Below, in pieces: positions 9,391 through 18,285 of a DNA stretch of 64,000 nt. This DNA is from Legionella tucsonensis (GTDB taxonomy: Bacteria; Pseudomonadota; Gammaproteobacteria; Legionellales; Legionellaceae), in NCBI RefSeq assembly GCF_001468035.1, contig NZ_LNZA01000008.1:222394-286393 (forward strand), written 5' to 3'. The position numbers and the translations under genes are program-made. The notes under the pieces are model-generated. The model searched no databases. It was not told the origin of the DNA and saw only the letters and a program-made list of their open reading frames with translations. Numbering within the stretch: the stretch's first letter is position 1; each line of letters begins with the position of its first letter.

Positions 9391-10303
9391 CTTTATAGTT
9401 GTAGTATTGTCTGCTTTACTGCTTGCATGTCACTCATCAAAATATATGGGAGACACCAGCTCATTAGCAGGGCTGCAGGCTATGGCTAATGTGAATGTAA
9501 AGGACCGAAACAAAAGGCAAAAAGGTAAGATTCGTCAAATGGCTTTGAAAGAAACCGCTTTAAGCCTTGGCGCTCAGGCAGGGCTAGCGAATCGAGCCAA
9601 AATTATTGATGAGCATCTTATAAGACAATCGCGCAGACTCGATGCGATTTATGATTTTAATTCTTTGCTTCTAGAACATAACATTTTGCCCCCCGTACTC
9701 TTAGAAGGCAGGAACACCCTCAATCTTGCTGATACGCAAACCATTCGCATTTCTGATCGTACATATAAAGTTGCAAAACAAGCCCATTTTGTCACAACTC
9801 CCCCAACTTGGCGACAATACTTATGGCTGGATTATGTAAAACCGGAATATCCTCACTATACTCTCTTGCCTAAAACCAAGCTAGAGAAAAAAATATGGTG
9901 CATTTATGTAGCAAGAGGCTGGAAAAATGGTATTGATCAAGCAAATACTATTCTTGAGGAAAACATAGCCAGAATTAAAGAAGATTTTGGCGGAATGATT
10001 CTTTATAGAAAATTATTAGCCATGAATATGATTTCCCCTCCTTATGTCTCTCATACAGACTTGGGTATAACAGGTGATGCCTCAGAAATTCATATTGATG
10101 ATAGAGTATTAAGAATTACTGCGTTACCCGCTCTGAATGTGAATAGTGAACAATGGCGGGCAGCGGTTTCCAAAGATGAAAATGCCTTGGAACGATTCAA
10201 AAACATGGAAAAATTGGCAAATCGTTCTAAAATTATAATAACAGATAAATCCTGGCAGCCTACGATTGCTCCAGTTAACGATAACAACAGAATTCGCCAA
10301 TAA
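9371..10303 (+). CDS. dotC: Dot/Icm secretion lipoprotein DotC
   Basis: DotC is the second outer-membrane lipoprotein of the Dot/Icm core complex. The 310-residue protein starts with a signal peptide ending in LLAC, lipidated at Cys20. The rest is soluble, with family segments such as PPTWRQYLWLDY and ARGWKNGIDQAN. The start lies inside dotD and the stop is 3 bp before dotB, so the three genes are one operon. Confidence 0.96.
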   Translation: MPKFIRSFIVVVLSALLLACHSSKYMGDTSSLAGLQAMANVNVKDRNKRQKGKIRQMALKETALSLGAQAGLANRAKIIDEHLIRQSRRLDAIYDFNSLLLEHNILPPVLLEGRNTLNLADTQTIRISDRTYKVAKQAHFVTTPPTWRQYLWLDYVKPEYPHYTLLPKTKLEKKIWCIYVARGWKNGIDQANTILEENIARIKEDFGGMILYRKLLAMNMISPPYVSHTDLGITGDASEIHIDDRVLRITALPALNVNSEQWRAAVSKDENALERFKNMEKLANRSKIIITDKSWQPTIAPVNDNNRIRQ

Positions 10304-10306
10304 AGT

Positions 10307-11443
10307 ATGAACAATAATACTCATTTAAATTTAATGCCCGATGAGCCAACACGTTTTACTCCGCTCTTCATGGATAAAATGTTGGAGCATACTGAACGTT
10401 TAAATGCTTCTGATATTACCATCCAAACAGGCGAACCTATTTATGCAGAGGTCTATGGAAAACTATTGCGGATTACCAACCGTCGCCTGTCTAATACGGA
10501 ACTCGGCGATTTAATTAATGCAATATACGGGCCCAATGCTACAACCCAGCTTCTTTCAGGTAAAGACATCGATACTCACTATGAATTTCGACCTAATCGT
10601 GGTGTTAGATATCGCTATAGGGTGAATGGGACAGCATGTCTTGTAGAAGGTCATGATGCAATTCAGATTACGCTAAGAACTATTCCTACGACTCCTCCCA
10701 GACTCGAAACCATGAATCTACCTGATAATGTGCTTGAAGCAGTTGCACCTCAAGAAGGAATTGTCTTTATTACGGGTGCAACAGGTTCAGGTAAATCCAC
10801 TTTGTTGGCCTCGATTATTCGCGACTTAATCGAATCAGAGGATTCAAATCGCAAAGTATTGACCTATGAATCTCCTATCGAATTTGTTTATGATGAAATT
10901 GAAACAATATCCTCGGTAGTTAGTCAATCAGAAATTCCTCGCCACTTACCAAGCTTTGCTGATGGGGTGAGAAATGCTTTACGTCGTAAACCTCGTTTAA
11001 TCATGGTGGGTGAATGTAGAGATGCAGAAACAATTAGTGCCGCATTGGAAGCAGCACTTACTGGACACCCAGTATATACAACCTTGCACACTTCAGGCGT
11101 TGCTGAAACCATGCGCCGTCTTGTAACCTCATTTTCTGGTGAAGAGCGCTTAGGAAGAACTATTGATATTTTAGAGACAATCAGGCTGTGTATTTGGCAA
11201 AAACTTGTACCTACTGTAGATGAAAAAAGGGTAGCGTTGAGAGAGTATTTAGTTTTTGATGAAGAGGTTCGAGATATTTTACTTGAAAGTGATCCTAATG
11301 ATGTAACCTCTGCTACACGTAAATTGGTACGACAAAAGGGCCAACTTATGACTTGGGATGCAAAAGCAAAATTTGAACAGGGTATTATCAGCGAGCGCGT
11401 ATACAAATTAATTATTGCTGGAGCCAAAGAATACCAGCAATAA
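10307..11443 (+). CDS. dotB: Dot/Icm secretion ATPase DotB
   Basis: DotB is the hexameric PilT/VirB11-like ATPase that docks transiently at the cytoplasmic face of the Dot/Icm channel. The 378-residue protein has Walker A GATGSGKST (157-165), an Asp box region (RKVLTYESPIE), Walker B-type segment RLIMVGECRD and His box TGHPVYTTLHT. Length matches L. pneumophila DotB (about 377). It is last in the dotDCB operon. A poorly conserved hairpin without a clear U-tract follows. Confidence 0.97.
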   Translation: MNNNTHLNLMPDEPTRFTPLFMDKMLEHTERLNASDITIQTGEPIYAEVYGKLLRITNRRLSNTELGDLINAIYGPNATTQLLSGKDIDTHYEFRPNRGVRYRYRVNGTACLVEGHDAIQITLRTIPTTPPRLETMNLPDNVLEAVAPQEGIVFITGATGSGKSTLLASIIRDLIESEDSNRKVLTYESPIEFVYDEIETISSVVSQSEIPRHLPSFADGVRNALRRKPRLIMVGECRDAETISAALEAALTGHPVYTTLHTSGVAETMRRLVTSFSGEERLGRTIDILETIRLCIWQKLVPTVDEKRVALREYLVFDEEVRDILLESDPNDVTSATRKLVRQKGQLMTWDAKAKFEQGIISERVYKLIIAGAKEYQQ

Positions 11444-11564
11444 GCTCAAATTTTTTATCTTCCTTCCTTTTGAGAAATTACATACAACTTTATATATATC
11501 TACTGCTCTTTATCGATTAAGCGCAATTTAAACTATAATTTTAAAAGAAGGTATGATTTTTTTT

Positions 11565-11690
11565 TATAGCATTACCCACTAACCTTTAGACAAGGTACAA
11601 GTGAATAAGGTGAAGGAGTGTACTCAAGTGCATAACTGAAGCCGAACGAGCTTGCAACGCAGTATAAAATTCAGTGGGGGAAGCTTATAG
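11565..11690. repeat. MITE-like element, copy A
   Basis: This roughly 126-bp element is bounded by imperfect terminal inverted repeats (TATAGCATTACCCACT at the left; the right end read in reverse is GCTATAAGCTTCCCCCACT). Its core includes GGTGAAGGAGTGTAC and GAAGCCGAACGAGCTT. A second copy in the opposite orientation is at 32588-32714, with the same length, ends and core. No transposase gene is nearby. The right end stops about 15 bp before the aldolase start codon, so it may supply or disturb that gene's promoter. Confidence 0.75.
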
Positions 11691-11704
11691 CACTTGGGAA
11701 TCAT

Positions 11705-12577
11705 ATGAACGATTCTATAATACTTTTAGATGCCTCATTGAGAGACGGAGGCCACCGAACTAATTTTAATTTCGAAGACGCTCAATTAGAAAAAATTCTT
11801 GTATCTCTAGATAACTCAGGCATTGAATACATTGAAATTGGCTATCGAAATGGAACTTTAACACCCACCCAGGTCGGGAGAGCTGGATGGTGTGCAAAAG
11901 ATTATCTGCTTCTTTGTCGTTCTTTAATTCAAAAAGCAAAAATGGTAGTCATGGTTTTTCCAAATAATCTCACTCAGAGCGATCTCATTGAATTAAAAGA
12001 ATGTGGTGTCGATTTATTAAGACTCTGCATTGCTAAAAACGAACTTGTATCTGCCTTGCCTAAAATAAAAATGATAAAAAATGCAAATATAGATGTTTCA
12101 ATTAATTTTATGAATATCTCTTACTACAAAAAAATTGAACTTGATGATTCAATCAAAATGATAAGCGAGTATGAGCCGGATATTATTTATTTTGCTGATT
12201 CAAATGGCAGTTTACTCCCTACGCGTATCACAGAAATTTATGAGAAATACGTTAATAATTACCCATTCCCATTTGGATTTCATGCTCATGACAACCTTGG
12301 TTTAGCACAAGCTAATGCCTTGGCAGCGATGAGCTCAGGAGTTCGCTTTATTGATGCATCTCTTGCTGGTATGGGCAAAGGTACTGGTAATTTAAAAACA
12401 GAGTTTTTTGTTGCTTATCTACATTCAATACAACTAAAAAAATACAATTTGGATAGTATTCTCGAAGCAGCAAATTTCGTTCGCAGCTCATTAAAGATAG
12501 GTCAAGAGCCAATTGAAATGTCAGAATTTATCCGTGGAATTTCTGATCTCTCAACTACAAGCTACGAATCTAAATGA
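11705..12577 (+). CDS. DRE-TIM metallolyase / HMG-CoA lyase-like aldolase
   Basis: The 290-residue protein belongs to the HMGL-like TIM-barrel superfamily (4-hydroxy-2-oxovalerate aldolase, HMG-CoA lyase, isopropylmalate synthase). The N-terminal metal motif is DASLRDGGH (residues 9-17), and HAHDN supplies His193 and His195. ADSNG (164-168) and GMGKGTGN (222-229) also fit the barrel. The family makes or breaks C-C bonds beside a carbonyl; the substrate is unknown. It lies between dotB and the effector-like gene and is not a known Dot/Icm component. The ribosome-binding site is weak (TTGGGAA). Confidence 0.8.
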   Translation: MNDSIILLDASLRDGGHRTNFNFEDAQLEKILVSLDNSGIEYIEIGYRNGTLTPTQVGRAGWCAKDYLLLCRSLIQKAKMVVMVFPNNLTQSDLIELKECGVDLLRLCIAKNELVSALPKIKMIKNANIDVSINFMNISYYKKIELDDSIKMISEYEPDIIYFADSNGSLLPTRITEIYEKYVNNYPFPFGFHAHDNLGLAQANALAAMSSGVRFIDASLAGMGKGTGNLKTEFFVAYLHSIQLKKYNLDSILEAANFVRSSLKIGQEPIEMSEFIRGISDLSTTSYESK

Positions 12578-12611
12578 ACCATTGAAAATATCAGCTGTTA
12601 TATTTCACTTG

Positions 12612-12650
12612 AGTTCGACATAAAAATGGAAATGCCTTTTATGTCGAACT
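12612..12650. terminator. Perfect 14-bp hairpin between convergent genes
   Basis: AGTTCGACATAAAA at 12612-12625 is exactly complementary to 12637-12650, with an 11-nt loop. It lies between the stop codons of the aldolase and the leftward effector-like gene. The A/T-rich inner end and position suit a two-way terminator, although neither side has a strong U-tract. Confidence 0.6.
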
Positions 12651-12705
12651 TAGGATAAAAAAATTTACTTTGACTTACACGAAAGGACAAGATTGGCTCC
12701 ACTAT

Positions 12706-14037
12706 TTAGGGCGAACGCATATTAATCGATTCTTCAGATTTTTCAACAACTGCAGATTTACTTTTGGGTTTATCCATATACGCTTTTTTCAGAGCTTTTA
12801 GGTCTGGATCTTCTGGGGTTTTCTCTAATGCTTTATCCAGTTGTTGGACTTTTTTACTTCTCATATCATCAGTAAACTCTTTGTAGCGTTGCTTTACTTT
12901 GTCTTTTGTTTCTTGATCCACATTCTCAAAGCCTCCTTTGCGATTTGCTTCTTGACATAGGAGGACCCCATGAACATTCGCGCGCGTATTTGCCACCGTA
13001 CAATTATCATATTTTTGCGGTTTTTGCTCAAGGGTATATACTGGCTGTTCTCCTTTAGTAACCTGATGAATTTGCTCCATAACTTGCTCGTGTGAATGCC
13101 CTTTATCATGACCACTCATTACATTGTTTATAAAATCTGACGTAATATCCTTCTTGTCTACTTCATAGATTTGAGTTCCATGTTTCCCTGGGCTAGCTCC
13201 TTCTCCTCGATTGGTGAATACTAAGTAAACTTTATCCGAATTTCCTTCGACTGGCACAAAAGATAATCCCATAGCGTGTCCAGTGCAATTAATAGGGACA
13301 CTGGTTACGTCTCCTGCTTGTATTCGTTTACTCAGTGCATTTCCAGCCTCAGGACTTCCTTCAGGAGTACTGTATTGATAATTAGCGGCTTTATTTGCAA
13401 AAGTAAAAGCATCTGAAATTTTCTTGAAATCGCCTTTTTCTGGTTCCTTACTGAGACCCTGGCTGTAATCCTTTACGGTATCAGTCATCAATTGATAGGT
13501 AGGTCCTACATGCGCACGTTGAGAAGGAGTGCCATCTACACTAGTTATCTCTATGCCCAGTATGAGGCCAAACTCTTTAACTGTATGCAATTTAACAGGG
13601 GGGGATGGAGTATACCGCTCAGGAGGGGAAATAATTTGTTGTCCTCGCCCCCGCTCACTACGTATTGCGATATCATATTCCTCTCTTGCCAGAGCATCAT
13701 ACTCTGCTCCAGAATCGAGTAACGCCTTTACCATAGAGAAATCTTGATTTTGCAGCGCTTGAACTAATGGTGTCTGCCCACGTATGTTTTTTGCATTGTT
13801 TAACGCAGTAGGAAGATCTTGATAACCAAAATCTTTAGCAAGAGCTGTTAATGGAGTTTTTAGGTCTAATGAGGTTTGCTCTAATTGCGACCTTAAAATT
13901 GAATCGCGCATATTTTGCAAAAAAAGAAACAAATTTTGTATAAATCGTTCCTCATCCATTTTTGCTTTTTGCAAATCTTTAAGTTTATCTTCAGCTACTG
14001 CTGTTTCAGTGCTTTTAGGAGCAAATAAATCAGGCAT
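12706..14037 (-). CDS. Candidate Dot/Icm effector with ankyrin repeat and cysteine-hydrolase-like domain
   Basis: I do not recognise a named family for this 443-residue protein. Residues 1-60 are charged and helical. One ankyrin-type repeat is visible at about 86-115 (RGQTPLVQAL ... LLDSGAEYDA). The middle and C-terminal part contains INCTGHAMGL (His254), VFTNRGEG (Asn276) and QKYDNCTVAN (Gln341, Cys346). This His-Asn-Gln-Cys order resembles clan CE cysteine peptidases and YopJ-type acetyltransferases, but that is inference. The C-terminus is hydrophilic with an acidic cluster (EKSEES) 5-11 residues from the end, like the E-block of Dot/Icm substrates. There is no signal peptide. It sits between dotB and dotA, leftward, behind its own TATAAT. 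Confidence 0.7.
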   Translation of the reverse strand: MPDLFAPKSTETAVAEDKLKDLQKAKMDEERFIQNLFLFLQNMRDSILRSQLEQTSLDLKTPLTALAKDFGYQDLPTALNNAKNIRGQTPLVQALQNQDFSMVKALLDSGAEYDALAREEYDIAIRSERGRGQQIISPPERYTPSPPVKLHTVKEFGLILGIEITSVDGTPSQRAHVGPTYQLMTDTVKDYSQGLSKEPEKGDFKKISDAFTFANKAANYQYSTPEGSPEAGNALSKRIQAGDVTSVPINCTGHAMGLSFVPVEGNSDKVYLVFTNRGEGASPGKHGTQIYEVDKKDITSDFINNVMSGHDKGHSHEQVMEQIHQVTKGEQPVYTLEQKPQKYDNCTVANTRANVHGVLLCQEANRKGGFENVDQETKDKVKQRYKEFTDDMRSKKVQQLDKALEKTPEDPDLKALKKAYMDKPKSKSAVVEKSEESINMRSP

Positions 14038-14071
14038 GATGCAAACCGATTAAGTGTTTATTTAGTGTACA

Positions 14072-14077
14072 ATTATA
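14072..14077 (-). promoter_or_regulatory. Candidate -10 box for the effector-like gene
   Basis: TATAAT on the minus strand lies 34 bp before the ATG at 14037. No good -35 hexamer is present at 16-18 bp. The box separates this gene from the dotA terminator just upstream, so the gene is probably transcribed independently of icmV-dotA. Confidence 0.45.
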
Positions 14078-14102
14078 CCACAATATATAATACTTTTCAT
14101 GT

Positions 14103-14139
14103 AAAAATGGAGCATCAAAGTATCTCTTTGATGTTCCAT
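14103..14139 (-). terminator. Intrinsic terminator of icmV-dotA
   Basis: On the minus strand ATGGAACATCAAAG pairs with CTTTGATGCTCCAT (one G-T pair) and is followed at once by TTTTTAC. It begins 9 bp after the dotA stop codon, a textbook factor-independent terminator. Confidence 0.87.
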
Positions 14140-14147
14140 CTCCCTTT

Positions 14148-17100
14148 TTACTTCATTATCTCGGGAGGAGGCTTGGAAGAGCCACCTAGGCCATCGCTAC
14201 TCTTTTTCTTGGAGGACTGATTGCTGCTACCAGTATCCTTATCACTGCTTGGCGTAGCATTACCTTGAGCACTAACATCACCACCGCCGCCACCTTTACC
14301 TAAAGCACCCTTAATCATGCCCACACCTTTCGCACCATATCCACCAAGAGTCTTATCAATTTGTCCTTGCGCGGTCTGGGTTTCCTTACCTGCTTCTTGA
14401 GTCTTACCTTTTACTTCCTCACCCCATTGTGCTGTTTCTTGGCCTATGCTTTCTGGTGTACCCCCTATCCATCGTAATACCTTGTCTGGCAAGTAAGAAA
14501 TCAATGTAAATGCTTTTTGTATGATAACTAAATACAAAGTAGTATACGTTAATATGGAGAAGAAGAATGCATATATTCCGGCCCAATCCGTATATCCACC
14601 TGTACCAGAGCCGGTTGATTCCGAACCTCCATATGCCCAGACCCCGCCCGCAAGTTTAGCGCTATCGGTATTTTCCTGCTGGATAAATGCTATAGCCTGA
14701 TCATATCCAGCATTTAAAACCCATACCCCCACATAGGACAATGCTATGGCAGTAATATAGCCAATAATCATCATGGAAGGTCTAAGAAATACGTTCACCA
14801 GAATCATGATCGCTGCTTCACCTTTACCAAAAGCCTCATGCCCTTCTGGATGAGTTACCCCTAATGCCACAATAGGTGCAGCGACCATTGCTTCGATTAC
14901 CGAGATTAACCAACCCAATGCGCCAAAGGTGAAAATCATATAGGGTAAGATTGGAATGTAATAAGCCGTAGTAAAACCGACACTCACCATGACACCTACC
15001 CACGCAATCACAAGCGGCATTGCCAAAGACATCATCGCAAAAATAAAGATACCAAATACAGGGATTAATGCGCTGGATACCGCCATATTCAATAAGAGCA
15101 TCCATAAGTTACCGGCAAAATTGATGTACTCATTGCCCATATTTGCCAAAGCAACTACAGGGTTTACCCCAGGCTGCGAGATAATTTGCAGACCCTGTTG
15201 AAAGATTGTCGCCATTCCTTGCAATGGAATCATCAGGAATGCCATAACCACACTATTAATAATCTGGCCAAAGATATCAAGAAACAGATTATATATGGTC
15301 ACTAAGATAATATTATAAAATATGTTTCCGAGTATTTGTCCCAGACAAATAGAATAGAAAGGTTTTACTGAGCCGCAAGAGAAGTTTTGTCTTTCTAATC
15401 GATATAACGAAGTGCTGACACTAAAATTAATTGAATTAGCAAAAGTCAGTGGCTTAACTCCTGGTTGCTCAGGGTTTGACATCATAAATGAATTGTTAAG
15501 AAAACCATATACCGTAGATGATGATTGACCACTATCTACAGTCATCTTATTACCCAGGCTTGGTGGGTTTTTAGCATTAGGATCTGATGTAATTAATGCG
15601 TGTACTTCTAATACTTGGGTATTATCTTGGCCAAACCATTTACATAATTGCGAAAAGTCTTTATTGTTGTTGGTCATATCTCCTGGACCACAGGTAATCG
15701 TTTTACCATCCTCGCTAGGGACAAACGGGCTTGTTACTGCCGAAGCACTAAATGTACTTTTCTCCAATCCAGTTTCTGAATCTGTTTGGCCTGCATTTGC
15801 AATGGTCCCCGATGTTCCCTGAATCGCTACCAAGTTAAAGAAATAAGCGCCAGCCATAATCCATCCTTGAGTCTTGGCTTTATTAATAAAGTCAGTCGCC
15901 TTCTCCCCAGTTGCAGATTGGTTGATTAGACGCGACAGATTCACTGTTGGCATCATAATACCATTATAATCATTAACTGCATTAACTAATTCGTTACCAT
16001 TAAGCAATGTCCCCCCAATTACAGATCCCGGCACAGGCCCCCAAGTAATACATAAATTTTCTGGTTTATCTGAAGTAGTTTTATCAAAGGTACTACAAAT
16101 CGTTCCATCCTGTTTATAGGGCACGCCAAATTGTTGCGTCGCAACTGGAGAAAAAGGAGTAGTATTGGGATTACTCGTTGTTGACATTTGCGGATCATTA
16201 CCCACTATAGTTCGAGCTACTGTAGACAAATCCGTATACATTTGCTGGACGGCAATCGCCCGAGACATTTGCGTTGCAGCTGCCTCAGCAGGAGTTAAAG
16301 TATTGTTACCAAGCTTGACATTTTTTCCTGCAGTAAAATAGGTAGGCTTGCCGTCCGCATCGTTAGGACCCTGTGTGCCAGTAAGTAAAGCACCGAAACT
16401 GGAATTAAGAGTACTAATGTTATTCCAGGTAATGGAACCGCATATCCCGTTCAAAAAATAATAAGGTGAAGATGAATCAGTAAAATTAGGCATTTCAACA
16501 GTCCAATTAGGATTCGTCGGAGCCTTATTCTGAACAGAAATTGCGTTTACAGTACCAAGAAAATCAGGGACTGTATTTTGGCAAAACTTAGCTATTGGAG
16601 AGCTATTATCGCCTGCTTTAGCGGCATTATAACAATCTCCTGCTTGTTGTTGCTGAGCATCAAGAAGACGTTGGCGTAGATTTGTCAATTGTGTCTGTAA
16701 GCCCAACATGCATACTTGACCGGCAAGTATGTTTGACGCACCCTTTGCAATACCACCGATCCCTGTACTATCAGAGGTCAAAAGTGCTTCGGATGGATTG
16801 ATTTGTTGTGTTTGAATAATAACCCCGCCACGATTCAAATAACTTAACGCGGCATCCCATACCTTATCTGCAGCCCCAACACCTTGAACAACAACCCACA
16901 TAACAAAAATTTGCATCAAGCAATAGCCAGAAGCCTTGGGAATCAATAAAGCCAAACCTACAGTAGAACGAATTGGAATCCAAATAGAAGACCACTTTTG
17001 TCCAAGCATTTGCCCTTCATGGGCAGTATTCATAGTAGATACCAAGAGAGTATACATAATAATAATACCCCCCAGCGCCAAAACTGCAGCATTAAATACT

Positions 17101-17288
17101 GCAAACATACTGCCCATGATTTGGCTGCCTGTACCACTTAAAACACCATCAACAACTCCGAATAAATTGCCAAGAAATACTACCGAATAATCACTAGCAG
17201 GAGGAGCAAAACTCAAAGAACTGGCGTTATCCGCTAAAACCAAACCAGGACATACAAGGAGAAGTAGAGTTACTAACAACTTATTCAT
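14148..17288 (-). CDS. dotA: Dot/Icm inner-membrane protein DotA
   Basis: DotA is a large polytopic inner-membrane protein essential for Dot/Icm secretion and also reported as secreted in L. pneumophila. The 1046 residues match that ortholog (1048). A cleavable signal peptide (to about residue 19, LVLADNAS) is followed by transmembrane helices around 40-70 and 105-135, a long periplasmic domain rich in Asn, Thr and Ser (about 150-640), and a second membrane block (about 650-940). The C-terminal cytoplasmic tail is Gly/Ser/Lys-rich and probably disordered. Its start overlaps the icmV stop (ATGA). Confidence 0.96.
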   Translation of the reverse strand: MNKLLVTLLLLVCPGLVLADNASSLSFAPPASDYSVVFLGNLFGVVDGVLSGTGSQIMGSMFAVFNAAVLALGGIIIMYTLLVSTMNTAHEGQMLGQKWSSIWIPIRSTVGLALLIPKASGYCLMQIFVMWVVVQGVGAADKVWDAALSYLNRGGVIIQTQQINPSEALLTSDSTGIGGIAKGASNILAGQVCMLGLQTQLTNLRQRLLDAQQQQAGDCYNAAKAGDNSSPIAKFCQNTVPDFLGTVNAISVQNKAPTNPNWTVEMPNFTDSSSPYYFLNGICGSITWNNISTLNSSFGALLTGTQGPNDADGKPTYFTAGKNVKLGNNTLTPAEAAATQMSRAIAVQQMYTDLSTVARTIVGNDPQMSTTSNPNTTPFSPVATQQFGVPYKQDGTICSTFDKTTSDKPENLCITWGPVPGSVIGGTLLNGNELVNAVNDYNGIMMPTVNLSRLINQSATGEKATDFINKAKTQGWIMAGAYFFNLVAIQGTSGTIANAGQTDSETGLEKSTFSASAVTSPFVPSEDGKTITCGPGDMTNNNKDFSQLCKWFGQDNTQVLEVHALITSDPNAKNPPSLGNKMTVDSGQSSSTVYGFLNNSFMMSNPEQPGVKPLTFANSINFSVSTSLYRLERQNFSCGSVKPFYSICLGQILGNIFYNIILVTIYNLFLDIFGQIINSVVMAFLMIPLQGMATIFQQGLQIISQPGVNPVVALANMGNEYINFAGNLWMLLLNMAVSSALIPVFGIFIFAMMSLAMPLVIAWVGVMVSVGFTTAYYIPILPYMIFTFGALGWLISVIEAMVAAPIVALGVTHPEGHEAFGKGEAAIMILVNVFLRPSMMIIGYITAIALSYVGVWVLNAGYDQAIAFIQQENTDSAKLAGGVWAYGGSESTGSGTGGYTDWAGIYAFFFSILTYTTLYLVIIQKAFTLISYLPDKVLRWIGGTPESIGQETAQWGEEVKGKTQEAGKETQTAQGQIDKTLGGYGAKGVGMIKGALGKGGGGGDVSAQGNATPSSDKDTGSSNQSSKKKSSDGLGGSSKPPPEIMK

Positions 17289-17734
17289 TTCTTTTCCCCC
17301 AACAGCCCCCGCCTAAACCATTCATTAAAGGTACACCCTAATTTACGATTTTTAATTTGATAGTACCAAAAGTGGTAACGGAAGGCTAAAACCAACGCAA
17401 TTAAAGTGACGATGAGGCTCACAATAAACGCTTTTATTGAACCAAAGAAAAGCTGATATCCGGCATATCCCAAAATCAAAAGAGCAGCTAACACCATAAT
17501 AATACTCAATCGAAATAAAGATTTTTGTTTTATAAGTATACTTTCGTCGCTAAGATTTAATAAACGGACCGCATCGTTGAATGATTCACCTTCAACTTTT
17601 TTCTGTGGTACAAACAAACGTATAAAGCCATTTCCTAAATACAAGGTAAATGCTTTCATCCGTTCCCAATCAAACCACCTACGAACATTAATAATTCTTG
17701 TAACTAATCTAACTATCCGCGACTGCTTTTTCAT
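17285..17734 (-). CDS. icmV: Dot/Icm inner-membrane protein IcmV
   Basis: IcmV is a small inner-membrane Dot/Icm component encoded with dotA. The 149-residue protein has a basic N-terminus and two adjacent transmembrane helices at roughly 75-97 and 100-120. Length matches L. pneumophila IcmV (about 151). It overlaps dotA by 4 bp and shares a 95-bp divergent control region with icmW. Confidence 0.94.
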   Translation of the reverse strand: MKKQSRIVRLVTRIINVRRWFDWERMKAFTLYLGNGFIRLFVPQKKVEGESFNDAVRLLNLSDESILIKQKSLFRLSIIMVLAALLILGYAGYQLFFGSIKAFIVSLIVTLIALVLAFRYHFWYYQIKNRKLGCTFNEWFRRGLLGEKK

Positions 17735-17811
17735 ATTTTTTACTTCTTTCTTTTATCTTTCATAATATACTATAGTAGTAAGTAATGATTTCGTCCATCC
17801 GCTTAAATACA

Positions 17812-17827
17812 GTAAAGAAAGAGTAAA
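17812..17827 (+). promoter_or_regulatory. Candidate CpxR site in the icmV-icmW intergenic region
   Basis: Two direct GTAAA repeats are separated by 6 bp, matching the layout of CpxR boxes (GTAAA-N5/6-GTAA). CpxR is reported to control icmV-dotA and icmW-icmX in L. pneumophila. The site is unusually close to the icmW start codon (3 bp), so it overlaps the ribosome-binding region and may be fortuitous. Confidence 0.4.
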
Positions 17828-17829
17828 AT

Positions 17830-18285
17830 ATGCCTGATCTAAGTCACGAAGCGTCTGCCCAATACTGGTTTGAATACATTGATCCTATGATCTATAGAGT
17901 GATTACTTTTATGGAAAGTGTAGAAGATTGGACTCTGGATGGGAATCCTGAGTTTGAGGCAGCCATGGAACAGTTGGGTAAAGAGCTTGATGACATAGAA
18001 AAAATAGACATGAGCCTGTTAGCAGAAGAAGAAAAATTTATTCGCATTGTTGGAAATATTAAATCGGGTCGAGGCCTTCGATTGCTGCAAGCAATCGATA
18101 CAGTCCATCCGGGCAGTGCGTCACGCGTTTTAATCCACGCCGAGGAAACAAGCACGGGAAGCCATGATCCTGCTGGAGTTTTTCTCAAGCGAAACATTGT
18201 ATTTGAGCGTTTAAGATTGTTGTCGCGAGTTTTTTGTCAGTATCGTCTAAAACTTGTTTTACGTGCACTTGAAGGGGAAGAATAA
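17830..18285 (+). CDS. icmW: Dot/Icm chaperone/adaptor IcmW
   Basis: IcmW is a small acidic cytoplasmic protein that pairs with IcmS and presents a class of effectors to the DotL coupling complex. The 151-residue length equals that of L. pneumophila IcmW, and there are no membrane segments. The icmX ATG follows directly after the TAA, so the two genes are coupled. Confidence 0.96.
   Translation: MPDLSHEASAQYWFEYIDPMIYRVITFMESVEDWTLDGNPEFEAAMEQLGKELDDIEKIDMSLLAEEEKFIRIVGNIKSGRGLRLLQAIDTVHPGSASRVLIHAEETSTGSHDPAGVFLKRNIVFERLRLLSRVFCQYRLKLVLRALEGEE

Noticed and set aside
10924-11427. Minus-strand 167-residue frame inside dotB
   Set aside because: Antisense shadow of the conserved DotB ATPase; no homology features of its own.
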